A stretch of DNA of 64,000 bases from DATEKX01 sp963726785 (GCA_963726785.1 CAVSDJ010000009.1:310001-374000), one strand, 5' to 3'. Counted from the first letter of the stretch, positions 21,414 through 32,220 are shown. The notes: a model not told the origin generated them from the letters alone. Numbers and translations: made by a program.

Positions 21414-23653
21414 TTATATTGTTATTCCCTCTGCCCGAAACGGCATCCGGCGAATGCGTTTGCCAGCCGCGGCAAAGACCGCGTTCGCAATTGCGGGAGC
21501 GACCGGCGGCAATGCGATCTCGCCAAATCCCGTAGGCCGTTCCCGGCTTTCAACGATGTGGATTTCTATAGGCGGCGCTTCGCGATTGCGCAAGAGGCGA
21601 TAGCTGTCAAAGTTGCTCTCGACTGCGCGACCTTTATCAATCGTTACTTCGCCGAACATCGCCGCGCTTAATCCATCGATGATTCCGCCCTGCGTTTGCG
21701 CTTCGACTCCCGCAGGGTTGACCACGATGCCGCAATCTACTGCCGCGACTATGCGATGAATCTTCAAGCGATTGCGCATCAACAGACACTTCCGCAACCA
21801 TCGCCGCGTAAGAACCGAATGTGTAATGCGCTGCGATGCCTCGCCCTCGCCACCGAAACAATCGCGCGGCCCCACCCGCTTCGTTCAGCCGCGAGTTGTA
21901 AAACATGTTTTGAGACGATTCGGGTTGTACGGCGTAGGATTGTCGCCCGGAAACGGAAAGTCTTTCGCATCGCCGAGGAAACCGATTCTAAGTTCAACAG
22001 GGTCGCGCTTCGCGGCCCAGGCAAGCTCGTCAATAAAACTCTCTATCACAAAAGCATTCACGTTATGCGAAGGCGCGCGCCACGCTCCAGTAGGAATCCC
22101 CGTCTTCACGTCAGTGTATTCGACTCTGCAATGAGGAATCATCGTTGGAATCAAATCAGGCGCGTACTCATCCTTTCGGATCATCGCTGCGCGGCACGTA
22201 CATGCCATAAAGTTCCGTTGATTCAGGCGGACGCGGGTCTTTGCGATAAGCGTTTCGCGATACGTTGACCAGATGATGCTGCCACGCTACGAGCTTGCCG
22301 TTTGAATCCACTCCTCCGCGCATGCGATGCATTCCGGCAGGGCGATAGTAGTCTTGCCTGATGTCATCCGCGCGCGTCCAGACAATCTGCACAGGGGCTT
22401 TGACGACTTTCGACACGACTGCCGCTTCGGCAACATAATCAGACATCAAGCGCCTGCCGAATCCGCCTCCGATGCGAGTCGGATGAATCGTGATTTCCGA
22501 TGCAGGGATGCCCGTCGCTTTTGAAACAATCGTTCGCGCTGACATAGGCATCTGCATCGGCCCCCATATCTCGCATCGCCCGTCGCGTACATCGGCCACG
22601 CAATTGATTGGCTCCATCGCGACGTGCGCCAGAAACGGAGCTTCATATATGGCTTCGAGCTGGGTGGCTGCTTGTTTCAACGCTTGTTCGACATCGCCCG
22701 CCGCGCGAATGGTTTTGCCCGGTTTGTTGATCGCTTCCTGAAACTGTTTGCGGAGCCACGCGCTGCTTTCATCGCGATGCGGCCCTTCGTCCCAGTCACG
22801 CTCAACGCTTCTCTGACCTTTCATCGCGGCCCAGGTCGAATTTGCGACTACGGCAACGCCTGGCCGCAAGTGCGTTGGATTATCCAGCCCTTCGATCTGA
22901 ACGACGTGACGAACGCCCGGAACTCGACGCGCGCGACTGTCATCAAAACTGGACGGCTTTCCGCCGAAGACAGGATGATTTTTCGATGACTGCATAAAGC
23001 ATTCCCGGAACCTTCACGTCCAATCCGTAAAGCGGGCGGCCCGTGATTATGGCTTCATTGTCAACGCCTTTAACGCGCGTGCCGATGATGCGAAACTGTT
23101 GCGGGTCTTTCAGCGCAGGCCGCTCTTTGGGCACAGGCAACTGAGAAGCCGCGCGCGCGAGGCTGCCATAATTCATCTTGCGGCCTGACGGACGATGAAC
23201 GACTTCGCTGCGAGCAGCGAAGCAACTCTCTTTTTGAACACTCCAGATTTGCGCGGCTGCGGCGATTAACATTTCGCGCGCGACGGCTCCGGCTATCCGC
23301 AGGTTGTCCCAATCGCCAGTTATGCTGTCGCTTCCGCCTGTCCCTTGCCCGCCATAAATTTTTTCATTGAGGTCTGCCTGCTGGACTTTAACTTTTGACC
23401 AGTCGGCCTCCAACTCTTCGGCCACGATCATCGGCATGGAAGTCTTGATGCCCTCTCCGATGTCGGGATTTTTGGACCAGATAGAGATGGTGTTATCGGG
23501 GTCAACACGGATGAATCCGTTAGGCGCAAACGATTCGGGATCAGCTTTAGCCGAAATGGTCGTCGGCAAATGAAGGCTCACGACAAGGCCGCCCGCTGCT
23601 GTTGCGCTCACCCGGAGAAAGCTGCGCCGGTCAATCATAAATCGGTTTTTCAT
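21414..23653 (-). pseudogene. Molybdopterin-binding subunit, isoquinoline 1-oxidoreductase/aldehyde dehydrogenase type, about five frameshifts
   Basis: Large catalytic subunit of a xanthine-dehydrogenase-family hydroxylase. ATG 23653 has AGGAG upstream and starts a Tat signal (RRSFLRVSATAAGG). Family segments include GIKTSMPMIVAEELEADW, GGQGTGGSDS, GRPLYGLDV, GGGFGRRLMSDYVAEA, GAWRAPSHNVNAFVIESF and VAAVDCGIVVNPAGVEAQ. Reading requires shifts near 22975, 22190, 21915, 21870 and 21770, all of the +1 kind; the ending is intact. It overlaps the iron-sulfur subunit stop by ATGA. No FAD subunit is present, which fits the two-subunit periplasmic type that passes electrons to a cytochrome. The substrate cannot be inferred. 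Confidence 0.88.
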
Positions 23654-24120
23654 TTTCGGCTCCTGCTGATTTCGATAGCGCGCCGCACGGCCTGTCGAAT
23701 CCTGATATAGGTTCCGCACCGGCAAATATTGCCCGACATCGCTTGCTCGATTTCCTGGTCGGAAGGGTTGGGATTTCGAGCGAGCAATGATGCAGCCGAC
23801 ATGATTTGACCTGCCTGGCAGTAGCCGCACTGAGGCACGTCCGTTTCAGCCCACGCCAACTGAACAGGGTGACGGCCATCACGCGACAGCCCTTCTATTG
23901 TCGTGATGTTTTTTCCGGCAACAGATGAAACGGGCAGGGAGCAAGAGCGACTTGCGACCCCGTTGACGTGTGCGGTGCAGGCTCCGCAAAATCCTTCGCC
24001 GCAGCCGAACTTCGTGCCGACAAGATTCAGTTGGTCGCGCAAGACCCACAGCAAAGGTGTATCCGGGTCTGCTTCGACAGTTCTAGCAGTGCCGTTGATG
24101 GTCAGCTTTATCCTCGCCAT
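23650..24120 (-). CDS. [2Fe-2S] subunit of two-subunit molybdenum hydroxylase (IorA-like)
   Basis: 156 residues and intact. The first cluster is bound by Cys 40, 45, 48 and 60 (GCGEGFCGAC, then SRSCS), the second by Cys 98, 101, 133 and 135 (CGYCQAGQ, NICRCGTY). It carries electrons from the molybdopterin subunit encoded immediately downstream, whose start overlaps this stop by four bases. It has no signal of its own, consistent with co-export with the Tat-bearing large subunit. GAGGAG lies about a dozen bases before ATG 24120. Confidence 0.94.
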   Translation of the reverse strand: MARIKLTINGTARTVEADPDTPLLWVLRDQLNLVGTKFGCGEGFCGACTAHVNGVASRSCSLPVSSVAGKNITTIEGLSRDGRHPVQLAWAETDVPQCGYCQAGQIMSAASLLARNPNPSDQEIEQAMSGNICRCGTYIRIRQAVRRAIEISRSRK

Positions 24121-24469
24121 GAATATTGATTACTCCTCGTCGGAAAATGCGGGCACACTGCTACTAAGCTATTCATGAAAGCATTTTATGCGATTGTGCG
24201 AAAGCCTGATTTTGAATTGTGATGAGACGCCGCAATGCTGTGACGAAACGCACAAAATCATATTTGTGTGAGGCGCGACCGTAAGAAAGGGAAGCAGTTG
24301 CTATAGGCTTACGTATTATTAACCACAAGCAGGCAAGTGGTTTTTTAAGTGAAAAATTTGCGCGATTGCTATACAATCCGAATCGCTATCGGAGCACAAA
24401 TTCCCCCATCCACCAGATCCCCGATGGCAATCAGTTACGTTAAATGTGAGCGCAGATCGGGCTAAAACC
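24121..24469. other. Intergenic region, 349 bp
   Basis: No gene seen. AACCAC at 24321-24326 and GTGGTT at 24337-24342 form a short stem followed by a T-run on the plus strand, a weak terminator-like shape with no obvious plus-strand gene to serve. The region should contain the promoter of the iron-sulfur subunit gene, but I cannot assign -35/-10 elements with confidence. Confidence 0.4.
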
Positions 24470-24816
24470 TTATGTGCGCAAGAATCTTATCCAGACTAAA
24501 AAAGCGAGCGCCATTATCAATGCGCTTGACCCGAAGTCTAAACCAGTGGTCGAATCTGCGCCGACCGGAGAAGCGTCTTGACTCGCCACTTTGCCATCTC
24601 GATCTGATGGTGGTTTGCGAACATTGGTGCAGGCTCCGGGGGTTTCGCCCGGGTCGCAGATGCAAAAGTTGCAACCGCAGTTGGCACCAAGCCGCGCCGC
24701 CTATCACGTGACCTGCGACGGCTACCGGTGCGAAGGGCAGCAGAGCGATTGTGAACAGATGAGGCCAACAAGGGCAGAGCGGCCATGATGAACAGACACG
24801 CAAGAATTCTTTTCAA
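24470..24816 (-). pseudogene. Cysteine-rich small secreted protein, paralogue 1, frameshifted
   Basis: TTG start at 24816 with GGAGG eight bases upstream, encoding the signal peptide KRILACLFIMAALPLLASS. After a +1 shift it continues LLPFAPVAVAGHVIGG; after a second +1 shift it reads ANCGCNFCICDPGETPGACT, then a polar linker and a hydrophobic tail SALIMALAFLVWIRFLRT, stop at 24470. Five cysteines lie within 17 residues. I do not recognise the family. The close relationship to the gene at 25000-25360 in all parts (signal, AGHVI block, Cys block, tail) shows that these pieces belong together. Confidence 0.65.
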
Positions 24817-24999
24817 ACTAGAAACCTCCGTTTGCCAGGGGCAATGCTGGCATTCTCAGGGTGATTTTTGATACTGCAATCTTCAGGCGGTTATAGTAGA
24901 ATGCGGTCGGTTGAGGAGACGAAAGCTCGCCCTAACCGCCACGCATCAAGGCGACTATAAACAGAGCTGATTCGGATGAAGCCGGGCTGCGAGTAAGCC

Positions 25000-25360
25000 T
25001 TATCCTCGCAGCCTCATCCAGACCAAGAAAAGCGAGCGCAAGCAGCATCGTTCCTGCGCTAAAGTTGAAATCCGAAGTACACGTGCTTTGCCGACCGGAG
25101 AAGCGCTTTGATCGAACGAATTATCAGATTTTTTTGGATTCGGACTGATGCTGTTGGTACAAGCTCCGGGAGATTCACCCGGGTCGCAAATGCAGATGAC
25201 ACAACCGCAGTGGCAATAAGACGCCGCCGCCACGGATTACATGACCGGCTAAAGCGACCGATGCGAACGGAGCGAGTCGCAGATTGTTGTGAGCAGTTGA
25301 GGCCAGCAAGGGAAGTGCGGCCACGATGAAGAGGCAGGCAAGAGACGATTTAAATTTCAT
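25000..25360 (-). pseudogene. Cysteine-rich small secreted protein, paralogue 2, frameshifted
   Basis: ATG 25360 with GGAGG six bases upstream; signal peptide FKSSLACLFIVAALPLLAST, then LAPFASVALAGHVIRGG. A +1 shift leads into SYCHCGCVICICDPGESPG followed by ACTN, six cysteines in 19 residues, then a polar linker. A further pair of compensating shifts recovers DFNFSAGTMLLALAFL and VWMRLRG before the stop at 25000. The first shift is at the same place as in paralogue 1. Function unknown; a lipid- or metal-binding secreted peptide is possible but unsupported. Confidence 0.62.
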
Positions 25361-25504
25361 TTTTTCCTCCGGTAGTGGCAATTCTTTGTCGCTGCAAGAG
25401 TCTTCCGCGCAGTATTCTTACTATCAACGACTGATTTACGCTTCTTCTAACTCGCAGCATATACACAATAGAAAGCTTCCGATCATTAGGCAGGCAGCTT
25501 GCCG

Positions 25505-26353
25505 ATGTTGCGCGTCATGCTTACCTTACAAGGCAGGATGACCGCAGTAGAACAGGCAAGCCAGATAATGCTTGCTCTGCCAATCTCAGGCCAGCTAAGA
25601 AGTATTGCTCGAAATTACCAAGCTCTTTGCGCGAAGCAAAAAGGTGATTTTGATGGTGCTCGCATATTGCTTGAGCGCGTTATAGAAGAAGCTCCTCTGC
25701 AATATAAGGCACGAGCCATGCTGGCTATCGGCGCGACCCATTATGAAAGCGGCGAAGTTGATAAGGCTTTGCCCTTTTACATTGCGGCAGGAAAGGCTGC
25801 AATGGACTGCGACCTTTTGACGCTTGCTGAGTCTCGACAGATGATAGCCGTTATCCGCAGCATTCACGGCGACCATAAACAAGCTCTTGATGACCTTGAA
25901 CAGTTACTTCCATTAGTTCGAGTCATAAGCAAGCGCTATCCTTCAGTCTATTACCAGTTTCTTAACAGTTTTGCCGTAGAGCTTGGTGAAATCGGGCGTA
26001 TAAACGAAGCTCAAAGTGTGTGTCAGATTACACTTGCTTCGCCCTTTGCTCAAGCCTATCCTAAATGGTTAGAAACCCGCGACGAACTTGAAGCGAAGCG
26101 CACTGCTGCAACGCCTTCAATCGTTGCTGTCGGTGCCGCTCTTGAACCTGCCCCCGCCAAGCAAGTCCAAGAATCGCGCGACTTCAAGCCATCGTACTCG
26201 CTCGCATTCATCCCACCTGCGCGCGAAAAAACTTCTGTTCAAACATCAATTGCGATTGCCGTCACAGCAGTCGCGCATCTTGAAATCCCCATAAGCATCC
26301 TTGATCGGGTGCGCCACTCAATCATTCCTCGTGGCCCTCCCGTTCGCCTCTGA
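25505..26353 (+). CDS. TPR-like repeat protein of unknown function
   Basis: About 282 residues. Helical repeats resembling TPRs cover the first two thirds (ARNYQALCAKQKGDFDGARI, LAIGATHYESGEVDKALPFY, RSIHGDHKQALDDLEQLLPL). The last 80 residues are Pro/Ala-rich and probably disordered. There is no clear ribosome binding site before ATG 25505 (TTG 25499 is also possible) and an in-frame stop lies at 25487, so the gene may have lost its 5' part. It may belong with the next gene on the same strand. Confidence 0.6.
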   Translation: MLRVMLTLQGRMTAVEQASQIMLALPISGQLRSIARNYQALCAKQKGDFDGARILLERVIEEAPLQYKARAMLAIGATHYESGEVDKALPFYIAAGKAAMDCDLLTLAESRQMIAVIRSIHGDHKQALDDLEQLLPLVRVISKRYPSVYYQFLNSFAVELGEIGRINEAQSVCQITLASPFAQAYPKWLETRDELEAKRTAATPSIVAVGAALEPAPAKQVQESRDFKPSYSLAFIPPAREKTSVQTSIAIAVTAVAHLEIPISILDRVRHSIIPRGPPVRL

Positions 26354-26488
26354 ACTTTTTCGCAATCCTTAACCAGCAATAATTGTGAAGTAGGCCGCCA
26401 TTGGCCTTGACAGCCCACTTTGCCCAAACACGCGCAGGCGTGTCAGGATTTTTGTGCCTAAAACATGCCCGAACGCTAAAGGAGCGGC

Positions 26489-26992
26489 ATGAGTATAGCA
26501 AAAAAGGAAGCCACTGAATCAAGAAAACTACTCGTTTTCAAACAGCGCCGCAAATCAAAAGAGTTCTCTCTCGTTGACGGCATAACAGACAGGCGCATAC
26601 CCTGGCCTGAAAATGCCAGAGGATTAGTCGTAACCAAACAACAACTCGAAGACTTCATTGGCAACCAGACGTTGTATCAGGCTCAGGCTACGACAAAGCG
26701 ATTCATCGTCATAGCCGACGCTGCTCAACAGATTGCCAGAGGCGAGAATAAAGAATTGAACTGGCGGTTGATTCGTTACGTGGCAAGCGAAGACGATAGC
26801 TCAGACTACCAGAGAATGATGAAGGCAATGCTTTCTGCAATCGAGCAAGGCGATGAAGGGATAATGGCGGCCTGGAGCACGACCATGCACCTGTTGGACT
26901 TCGGGTTCGAGTACATGACGAGTTGCGACAGAGAGATGATTTACGAGGACAGTATCAAACAAATGATGCAAGCGACTGAAAGGCGCAATTGA
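26489..26992 (+). CDS. Hypothetical protein, 167 residues
   Basis: AAAGGAG lies before ATG 26489, so it is probably expressed. No signal peptide or membrane helix. It is charged and mostly helical in appearance, with a basic N-terminus (KKEATESRKLLVFKQRRK) and an acidic C-terminal half. I recognise no domain. The 135 bp upstream hold no other gene and presumably its promoter. Confidence 0.6.
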   Translation: MSIAKKEATESRKLLVFKQRRKSKEFSLVDGITDRRIPWPENARGLVVTKQQLEDFIGNQTLYQAQATTKRFIVIADAAQQIARGENKELNWRLIRYVASEDDSSDYQRMMKAMLSAIEQGDEGIMAAWSTTMHLLDFGFEYMTSCDREMIYEDSIKQMMQATERRN

Positions 26993-27022
26993 TCGTCCGA
27001 GTTCATTTTGAGGAAAAGGCAT

Positions 27023-27162
<140 letters not shown>

Positions 27163-27168
27163 CACCTT

Positions 27169-29574
27169 CTATTCGTAACGAAGCGCGATCATCGGGTCTA
27201 CCTTCATCGCGCGGCGAGCAGGGATGTAACTTGCCAGGCTAGCCACTGCTGTCAGCAGAACCGAAATGGCTATGAACGTCACCGAGTCAGTAGCAGACAC
27301 ACTGTAAAGCAAGCTCGACATCAGGCGAGTCAACCCTATCGCTGCGCCCAGTCCAACTGCCACGCCGATCAAGGTCAGTATCACGCCCTGTCCAACGACG
27401 AGCTTCATCACATCCTTGGAATTGGCTCCCAGAGCCATTCTTATGCCAATCTCCCTGGTGCGCTGCGTCACCGAATACGACATGACGCCATACAGCCCCA
27501 CTGCCGCAAGCACCAGCGCCAGTCCTCCGAATGTGCCCAGCAGCAGCATGTTCAATCGTCCGGATGAGACGGATTCTGATACGATCTGATCCATCGTCTT
27601 GATTTTGTAAACAGGCAGGTCTTTGTCTATAGCTTGTATTTCGCTTCGCACGGCGGCAGTCATCGCCTCAGGCTCGCTCGCAGTGCGCACCACTATGGTC
27701 GCAAACGTAAGGCCCATCTGGTAATAAGGCCAGAACATCTCCGGCCTCGTTTCAACATCCAGCGCCGCTTGCTTTACATCTCCAACCACGCCGACGACCG
27801 TGCGCCAGGGGCCATTGCCAACTGCCAGTCGCTTTCCAATCGGGTCTTCGTCGGGCCAGTAACGACGCGCCATCTCCTGATTGATGATAGTCACTTCGGG
27901 CGCTTTCATCACATCACGCTCGTCGAAATCGCGCCCCGCGATTAATGGGATGTTCATCGTTTGAAAGTAGCCGGGGCTGCTCACATTGACGTTGGCATTG
28001 TACCCTTGTCCGGGAGGCTGCGGCGGGCGTCCTTCGATTCCGAAATAGCGCGAGCCGAATCCTCCGAACAGAGGCAATGCCGCGACTGTCGCAGATGATT
28101 TCACTCCGGGCAGCGCCGATATGCGCTCCAATGTCTGCTGGTAGAAGGCTGTGACTTGTTGGTCTTCCTTATATTTAGAACTGGCAAGCGCGACGTTGAC
28201 CACAAGCACATTTTCAGAGTTGAACCCTGTGCCAATGCTGGTCAATCGCGCGAAGCTTTTGATCATCAGCCCGGCTGAAATCAGCAGCACAAGACATATA
28301 GCGACTTCGGCAATGACGAAAAGGCTGCGAACGCGATTGCGAGAGAAACTGGCGCTCGCGTTGCGCCCGCCTTCCTTGAGCGATTCATTGAGGTTGGGCT
28401 TCGATGTTTGAAGCGCCGGAACGATGCCGAATATCAGCCCGGTCACAAAAGACACAACAAGCGTAAAGGCGAGAACCGTAGTATCAAGCTTGATCTCTTT
28501 CACGCGAGGAATGCTGTCAGCGCTTATGGCCAGCAGCAAACTAAGCCCTTGCATGGCTAAAAGCGTACCTATGAGGCCGCCTGCCAAAGAGAGCAACACG
28601 CTTTCCGTCAGTAACTGACGAACGATGCGCCCTCGTCGCGCGCCGAGCGCAGTTCGGATGGCGATCTCTTTTTGTCTGGTTGACCCTCTTGCAAGCAGCA
28701 GGTTGGCAATGTTAGCGCACGCAATCAAAAGCACAAGAGCGACTGCGCCGAGCAAAACGAACAGCGCAGGCCGCGCGTTTGCTACGACCTCTTCATGAAG
28801 CGAGAAGACGTTAACGCCATGCCCTGTGTTGACCTGATATTGCTGCTCTAGACTGCTGGCAATCGTATTCATGTTCTCTTGCGCCTGTTCAATCGTGACG
28901 CCTTGTTTGAGCCGAGCAACTACGTTGAAGCCATGACTGCCGCGATTGTTCAGGTCTTCTTGAGAAGGCGTGAGAGGAACCCACACTTCTGTGCTGCGAT
29001 TGGGAAAGATGAAGTCAGCAGGCATGACGCCGATCACTGTGTAACTTTGATCATTCAGCTTGATTGTCTTGCCCGCGATGTCAGGGTCTGCGCCGAAGCG
29101 GCGTTGCCATACTCCATTGCTCAATATGACTACAGAGTTCTGACCGGGCTTGTCTTCATCATCTTGAAAGGCGCGGCCAATGCGCGGTTGCGTGCGCAAA
29201 ATCCGGAACATGCTCGGAGAGATGGCGGTTCCATCAATGCGCTCTGCTTCATCTGTGCCTGTGAGGTTGAACCCTCTGCCGACGTAGGCGGCCATGTCTT
29301 CGAAGACCTGATTTTGCGCCTTCCAATCTACAAAATCCGGATGCGACGCGGGATTGCGAACGCGACCCAGGGCCGGTCGCTTCTCCCACACCAGAACGAG
29401 TTGTTCGGGTTGATCGAATGGCAGCGGGCGCAGCAGCACGGCATTGACTACGCTGAAAATGGCGCTGTTGGCTCCTATACCTAGCGCGAGCGCAATCACC
29501 GCGATTGTAGTGAACCCGGGATTTTTGAGCAGAGTGCGAACGCCGTAGCGAATGTCTTGAAATAAAGTTTCCAT
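27169..29574 (-). CDS. ADOP-family permease, copy 5 (left end of long array), intact
   Basis: 801 residues from ATG 29574 (METLFQDIRYGVRTLLKN; GGAGG close upstream); the frame is open further into the spacer but that part is not coding. Layout shared by the full copies: helix 1 near residues 20-45, a large outer domain to about 270, three helices between about 272 and 395, a helix near 425-445 that opens the second half, a second outer domain to about 680, and three last helices. Key blocks here are LLIACANIANLLLARG and EIGIRMALGANSKDVMK. Each half resembles a MacB permease, but there is no ATPase gene, so how it would be powered is unknown. Confidence 0.96.
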   Translation of the reverse strand: METLFQDIRYGVRTLLKNPGFTTIAVIALALGIGANSAIFSVVNAVLLRPLPFDQPEQLVLVWEKRPALGRVRNPASHPDFVDWKAQNQVFEDMAAYVGRGFNLTGTDEAERIDGTAISPSMFRILRTQPRIGRAFQDDEDKPGQNSVVILSNGVWQRRFGADPDIAGKTIKLNDQSYTVIGVMPADFIFPNRSTEVWVPLTPSQEDLNNRGSHGFNVVARLKQGVTIEQAQENMNTIASSLEQQYQVNTGHGVNVFSLHEEVVANARPALFVLLGAVALVLLIACANIANLLLARGSTRQKEIAIRTALGARRGRIVRQLLTESVLLSLAGGLIGTLLAMQGLSLLLAISADSIPRVKEIKLDTTVLAFTLVVSFVTGLIFGIVPALQTSKPNLNESLKEGGRNASASFSRNRVRSLFVIAEVAICLVLLISAGLMIKSFARLTSIGTGFNSENVLVVNVALASSKYKEDQQVTAFYQQTLERISALPGVKSSATVAALPLFGGFGSRYFGIEGRPPQPPGQGYNANVNVSSPGYFQTMNIPLIAGRDFDERDVMKAPEVTIINQEMARRYWPDEDPIGKRLAVGNGPWRTVVGVVGDVKQAALDVETRPEMFWPYYQMGLTFATIVVRTASEPEAMTAAVRSEIQAIDKDLPVYKIKTMDQIVSESVSSGRLNMLLLGTFGGLALVLAAVGLYGVMSYSVTQRTREIGIRMALGANSKDVMKLVVGQGVILTLIGVAVGLGAAIGLTRLMSSLLYSVSATDSVTFIAISVLLTAVASLASYIPARRAMKVDPMIALRYE

Positions 29575-29592
29575 AATATCCTCCGCTTGTGA

Positions 29593-29652
29593 CAGTAGCC
29601 CGCGCGTAAGCAAGGGCGCGGACTTTCGCCCTTGCTTACGCGCGGGCTACTG
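29593..29652. repeat. ADOP spacer palindrome, type A/A
   Basis: Perfect 26-base arms 29593-29618 and 29627-29652, 8-base loop. Ends one base before the copy 6 stop. Confidence 0.93.
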
Positions 29653-29653
29653 A

Positions 29654-32139
29654 TTATTCGTAACGAAGCGCGATGCCGGGGTCTACTTTAGTAGCCCGCC
29701 GCGCAGGGATGTAACTTGCCGCAAGCGCCACCGTTGCTAACAACAAAGAGACAACTGCGAACGTTGTCGCATCGGTCGTTTCCACCCCGTAAAGCTGGCT
29801 CGCCAGCACTCGCGTCGCGGCAAAGGCTCCTGCGAGTCCGAGCACAAGCCCGATGATCGTAAGCCCCATTGCGTCGCGTATCACCAGACCCAAGACGTTC
29901 CTGCGATTGGCTCCCAGAGCCATTCTTATGCCGATCTCCCTGGTGCGCCCCGATACCGCGTAAGACATCACGCCATAGATTCCTACTGCCGAAAGAATCA
30001 GCGCGAGCGTTGCGAATATGCCTAATAACAGGGCGCTGAACCGCGTCCGCGAAGTGGCTTCACTGCCGCGCTGCTGCATCGTCATCACGTCGTAAACGGG
30101 AGCGTTTTTGTCGAGCGCGATGATCTCCTGGCGCAAGGCCGGAACTATCTGCTCAGGCTCGTTCGTCGTGCGTACAATGACGAACGATGCAGGCTCAGTT
30201 GGCTGAAGATAAGGCAGGTAGATTTGAGGCTCGAACATCTCTTCAATCTTGCCGTACTTCACATCAGAAGCCACGCCAACCACCTCGCCGAACTCACCCT
30301 CTTCCCATCCGACTCCGACCCAGAGTTGTTTGCCGATTGGGTCTTCGTCCGGCCAGAACTTCCGCGCAGCCGTTTCGTTGATGATCGCAACACGCTGTGC
30401 CCCGTCGCGATCTGTTTCTGTAAAAGCGCGACCTCTGATTAAAGGAATGCGCAGCGTTTTGAAATAATCAGGCCCGATGCTGTGAATGCCTGTGGTGTTC
30501 ATCTCGCCTTCATTGCGCCCCTTGATCTTCATTATCGTCCCGGCTGAATTATTTGACAGCGGCGTGGACGAAGCTACGGTCGCCGCTTCAACTCCCGGCA
30601 AGCTCGCGATGCGAGCCAGAAGCTGTTCGTCGAAAGCGACTTCGGCTGCTTGTTTGTACTTTGGAAGCTCGACGCGCATGGTCATCACATTACCGGGGTC
30701 GAACCCTGTGCGAATGGCCTGCAATCGCGCGAAGCTTTTGATCATCAGCCCGGAACCGATCAGCAATACGAGCGCCAGCGCAATCTCTGTGACGACCAGA
30801 ACGTTGCGCGGGCTGAAGTAGCCGAGTCGAGGATGTTTCTTGCTTTGAGCGCCTATGCCTTCTTTCAACGCGTCGTTGACATCTGGCCGCGAAGCTTGAA
30901 TCGCGGGCAGCAATCCAAACAACATTCCTGTTACGATTGAAAGCAATAGCGTGAATGCGAGCACCTGAGAATCAATCGTCGCTTTGCTGAAATCGAGCAT
31001 TTGAATATAGCTTGTGTTGTGATCATCAGCTACGGGTTTGAAGGCGGTCAAAAACTCGATGCCCCACAGCGCGATCAGCAATCCGACTATTCCTCCGAAC
31101 ACCGCGAGGAAGATGCTTTCCGTCAGCAACTGGCGAACGAGCCGCCCACGAGTGGCTCCCAGAGCCAGTCTTATGGCGATCTCCTTTCGGCGCGACACGC
31201 TTTTTGCAAGCAACAGGTTTGCAATATTGACGCACGCGATCAACAGCACAAGGCCTACGGCGACGAAGAGAATCAGAAACGATTCGCGAATCGCAGGGTC
31301 TAGTTTCGCTTCTTTCAACGCGATGAGCTTGATTGATTCGGCGGCATGCCTGCTGCCATATCAGGCGGAACGGGTATGGCTTCCCTGATCTTCGCCGCCA
31401 CAGTTTCCATCTCGCCTTGCGCCTGCGCGAGAGTGACGCCGGGCTTTATCCGCGCGATGACTTGCGTCCAATGAGCGAACCGAGTTTGAAGGCGGCGCGG
31501 AAAAGTGAGCTGCGGAGCCATCATCACGGGAACCCATACTTCGGTTGTGCCTTTCTGGCCTTTGAAGCGTTCGGGCAATACGCCCACGATTTCAAGCGCC
31601 ACTTTGTTCAAGCTGATCGTTTTCCCGATGACGTTCGGGTCGGCTCCGTATCGCCTTTGCCAGAGTTTATAACTCAAAAGCGCGACCGGGTTAGCGCCGG
31701 GCGTTTTGTCTTCTTCGGGAACGAACGTGCGACCTTGAACGGCTTCAACTCCGAGCATCGGAAAATAGCTCGCCGATACCATCTCTGCGCTCAAGCGTTC
31801 GGGGCTGTCCGTGTCTGTCAGAGGGAAATTCTGCTCGCTTACAACAGCGATTTGCTCGAATGCCTGACTTGAATCGCGCAGGGCTTCAAATTTCGGATAA
31901 GACCACACGTCTGAAGCCTCTTTGTCTTTGCCCGGTTGCTCTCTTTCGATGAATACCATCGCAAGCTGGTCGGGATTCTTGTAAGGCAATGACCTGAGCA
32001 GCACGGCATTGATCACAGAGAAAATCGAAGTGTTTGCGCCAATGCCCAGAGCGAGCGATAAAATCGCCACGGCAGTAAATCCCGGACTCTTCAGCATCGT
32101 GCGAACGGCATATCGAATGTCTTGAAATAGAGTGTCCAT
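29654..32139 (-). pseudogene. ADOP-family permease, copy 6, one frameshift
   Basis: ATG 32139 (MDTLFQDIRYAVRTMLKS; AGGAGG upstream) to stop at 29654. The first frame runs to DMAAGMPPNQ near 31335, where reading must move by a one-base deletion into IKLIALKEAKLDPAIR; the second frame is then clean through LLIACVNIANLLLAKS to VDPGIALRYE. The two open frames overlap by ATGA, so a reinitiating ribosome could make two half-proteins split before the second helix. It is one of few -1 events here. The N-terminal outer domain carries the longer QKGTTEVWVPVMMAP stretch. Confidence 0.9.
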
Positions 32140-32159
32140 GAATCCTCCTCTGCTTGTGA

Positions 32160-32217
32160 CAGTAGCCCGACCGTCAGGGAGGGCGCAGGAACTCGCCCTT
32201 GCTCACGCGCGGGCTAC
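32160..32217. repeat. ADOP spacer palindrome, hybrid B/A
   Basis: Left arm 32160-32185 is type B (GACCGTCAGGGAGGGC), right arm 32194-32217 is type A (GCCCTTGCTCACGCGCGGGC). The outer GTAGCCC/GGGCTAC and inner GGGCG/CGCCC still pair, the middle does not. Confidence 0.9.
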
Positions 32218-32220
32218 CGA

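Noticed and set aside
24321..24346. Intrinsic terminator on the plus strand
   Set aside because: The stem is only six base pairs and no plus-strand gene precedes it; left as a note in the intergenic entry.
29593..29652. Integron-like reading: same-direction cassettes each with a palindrome like an attC site
   Set aside because: No integrase gene, no GTTRRRY/RYYYAAC core sites, and the arms are perfectly paired without the extrahelical bases of attC; units are paralogues of one family.
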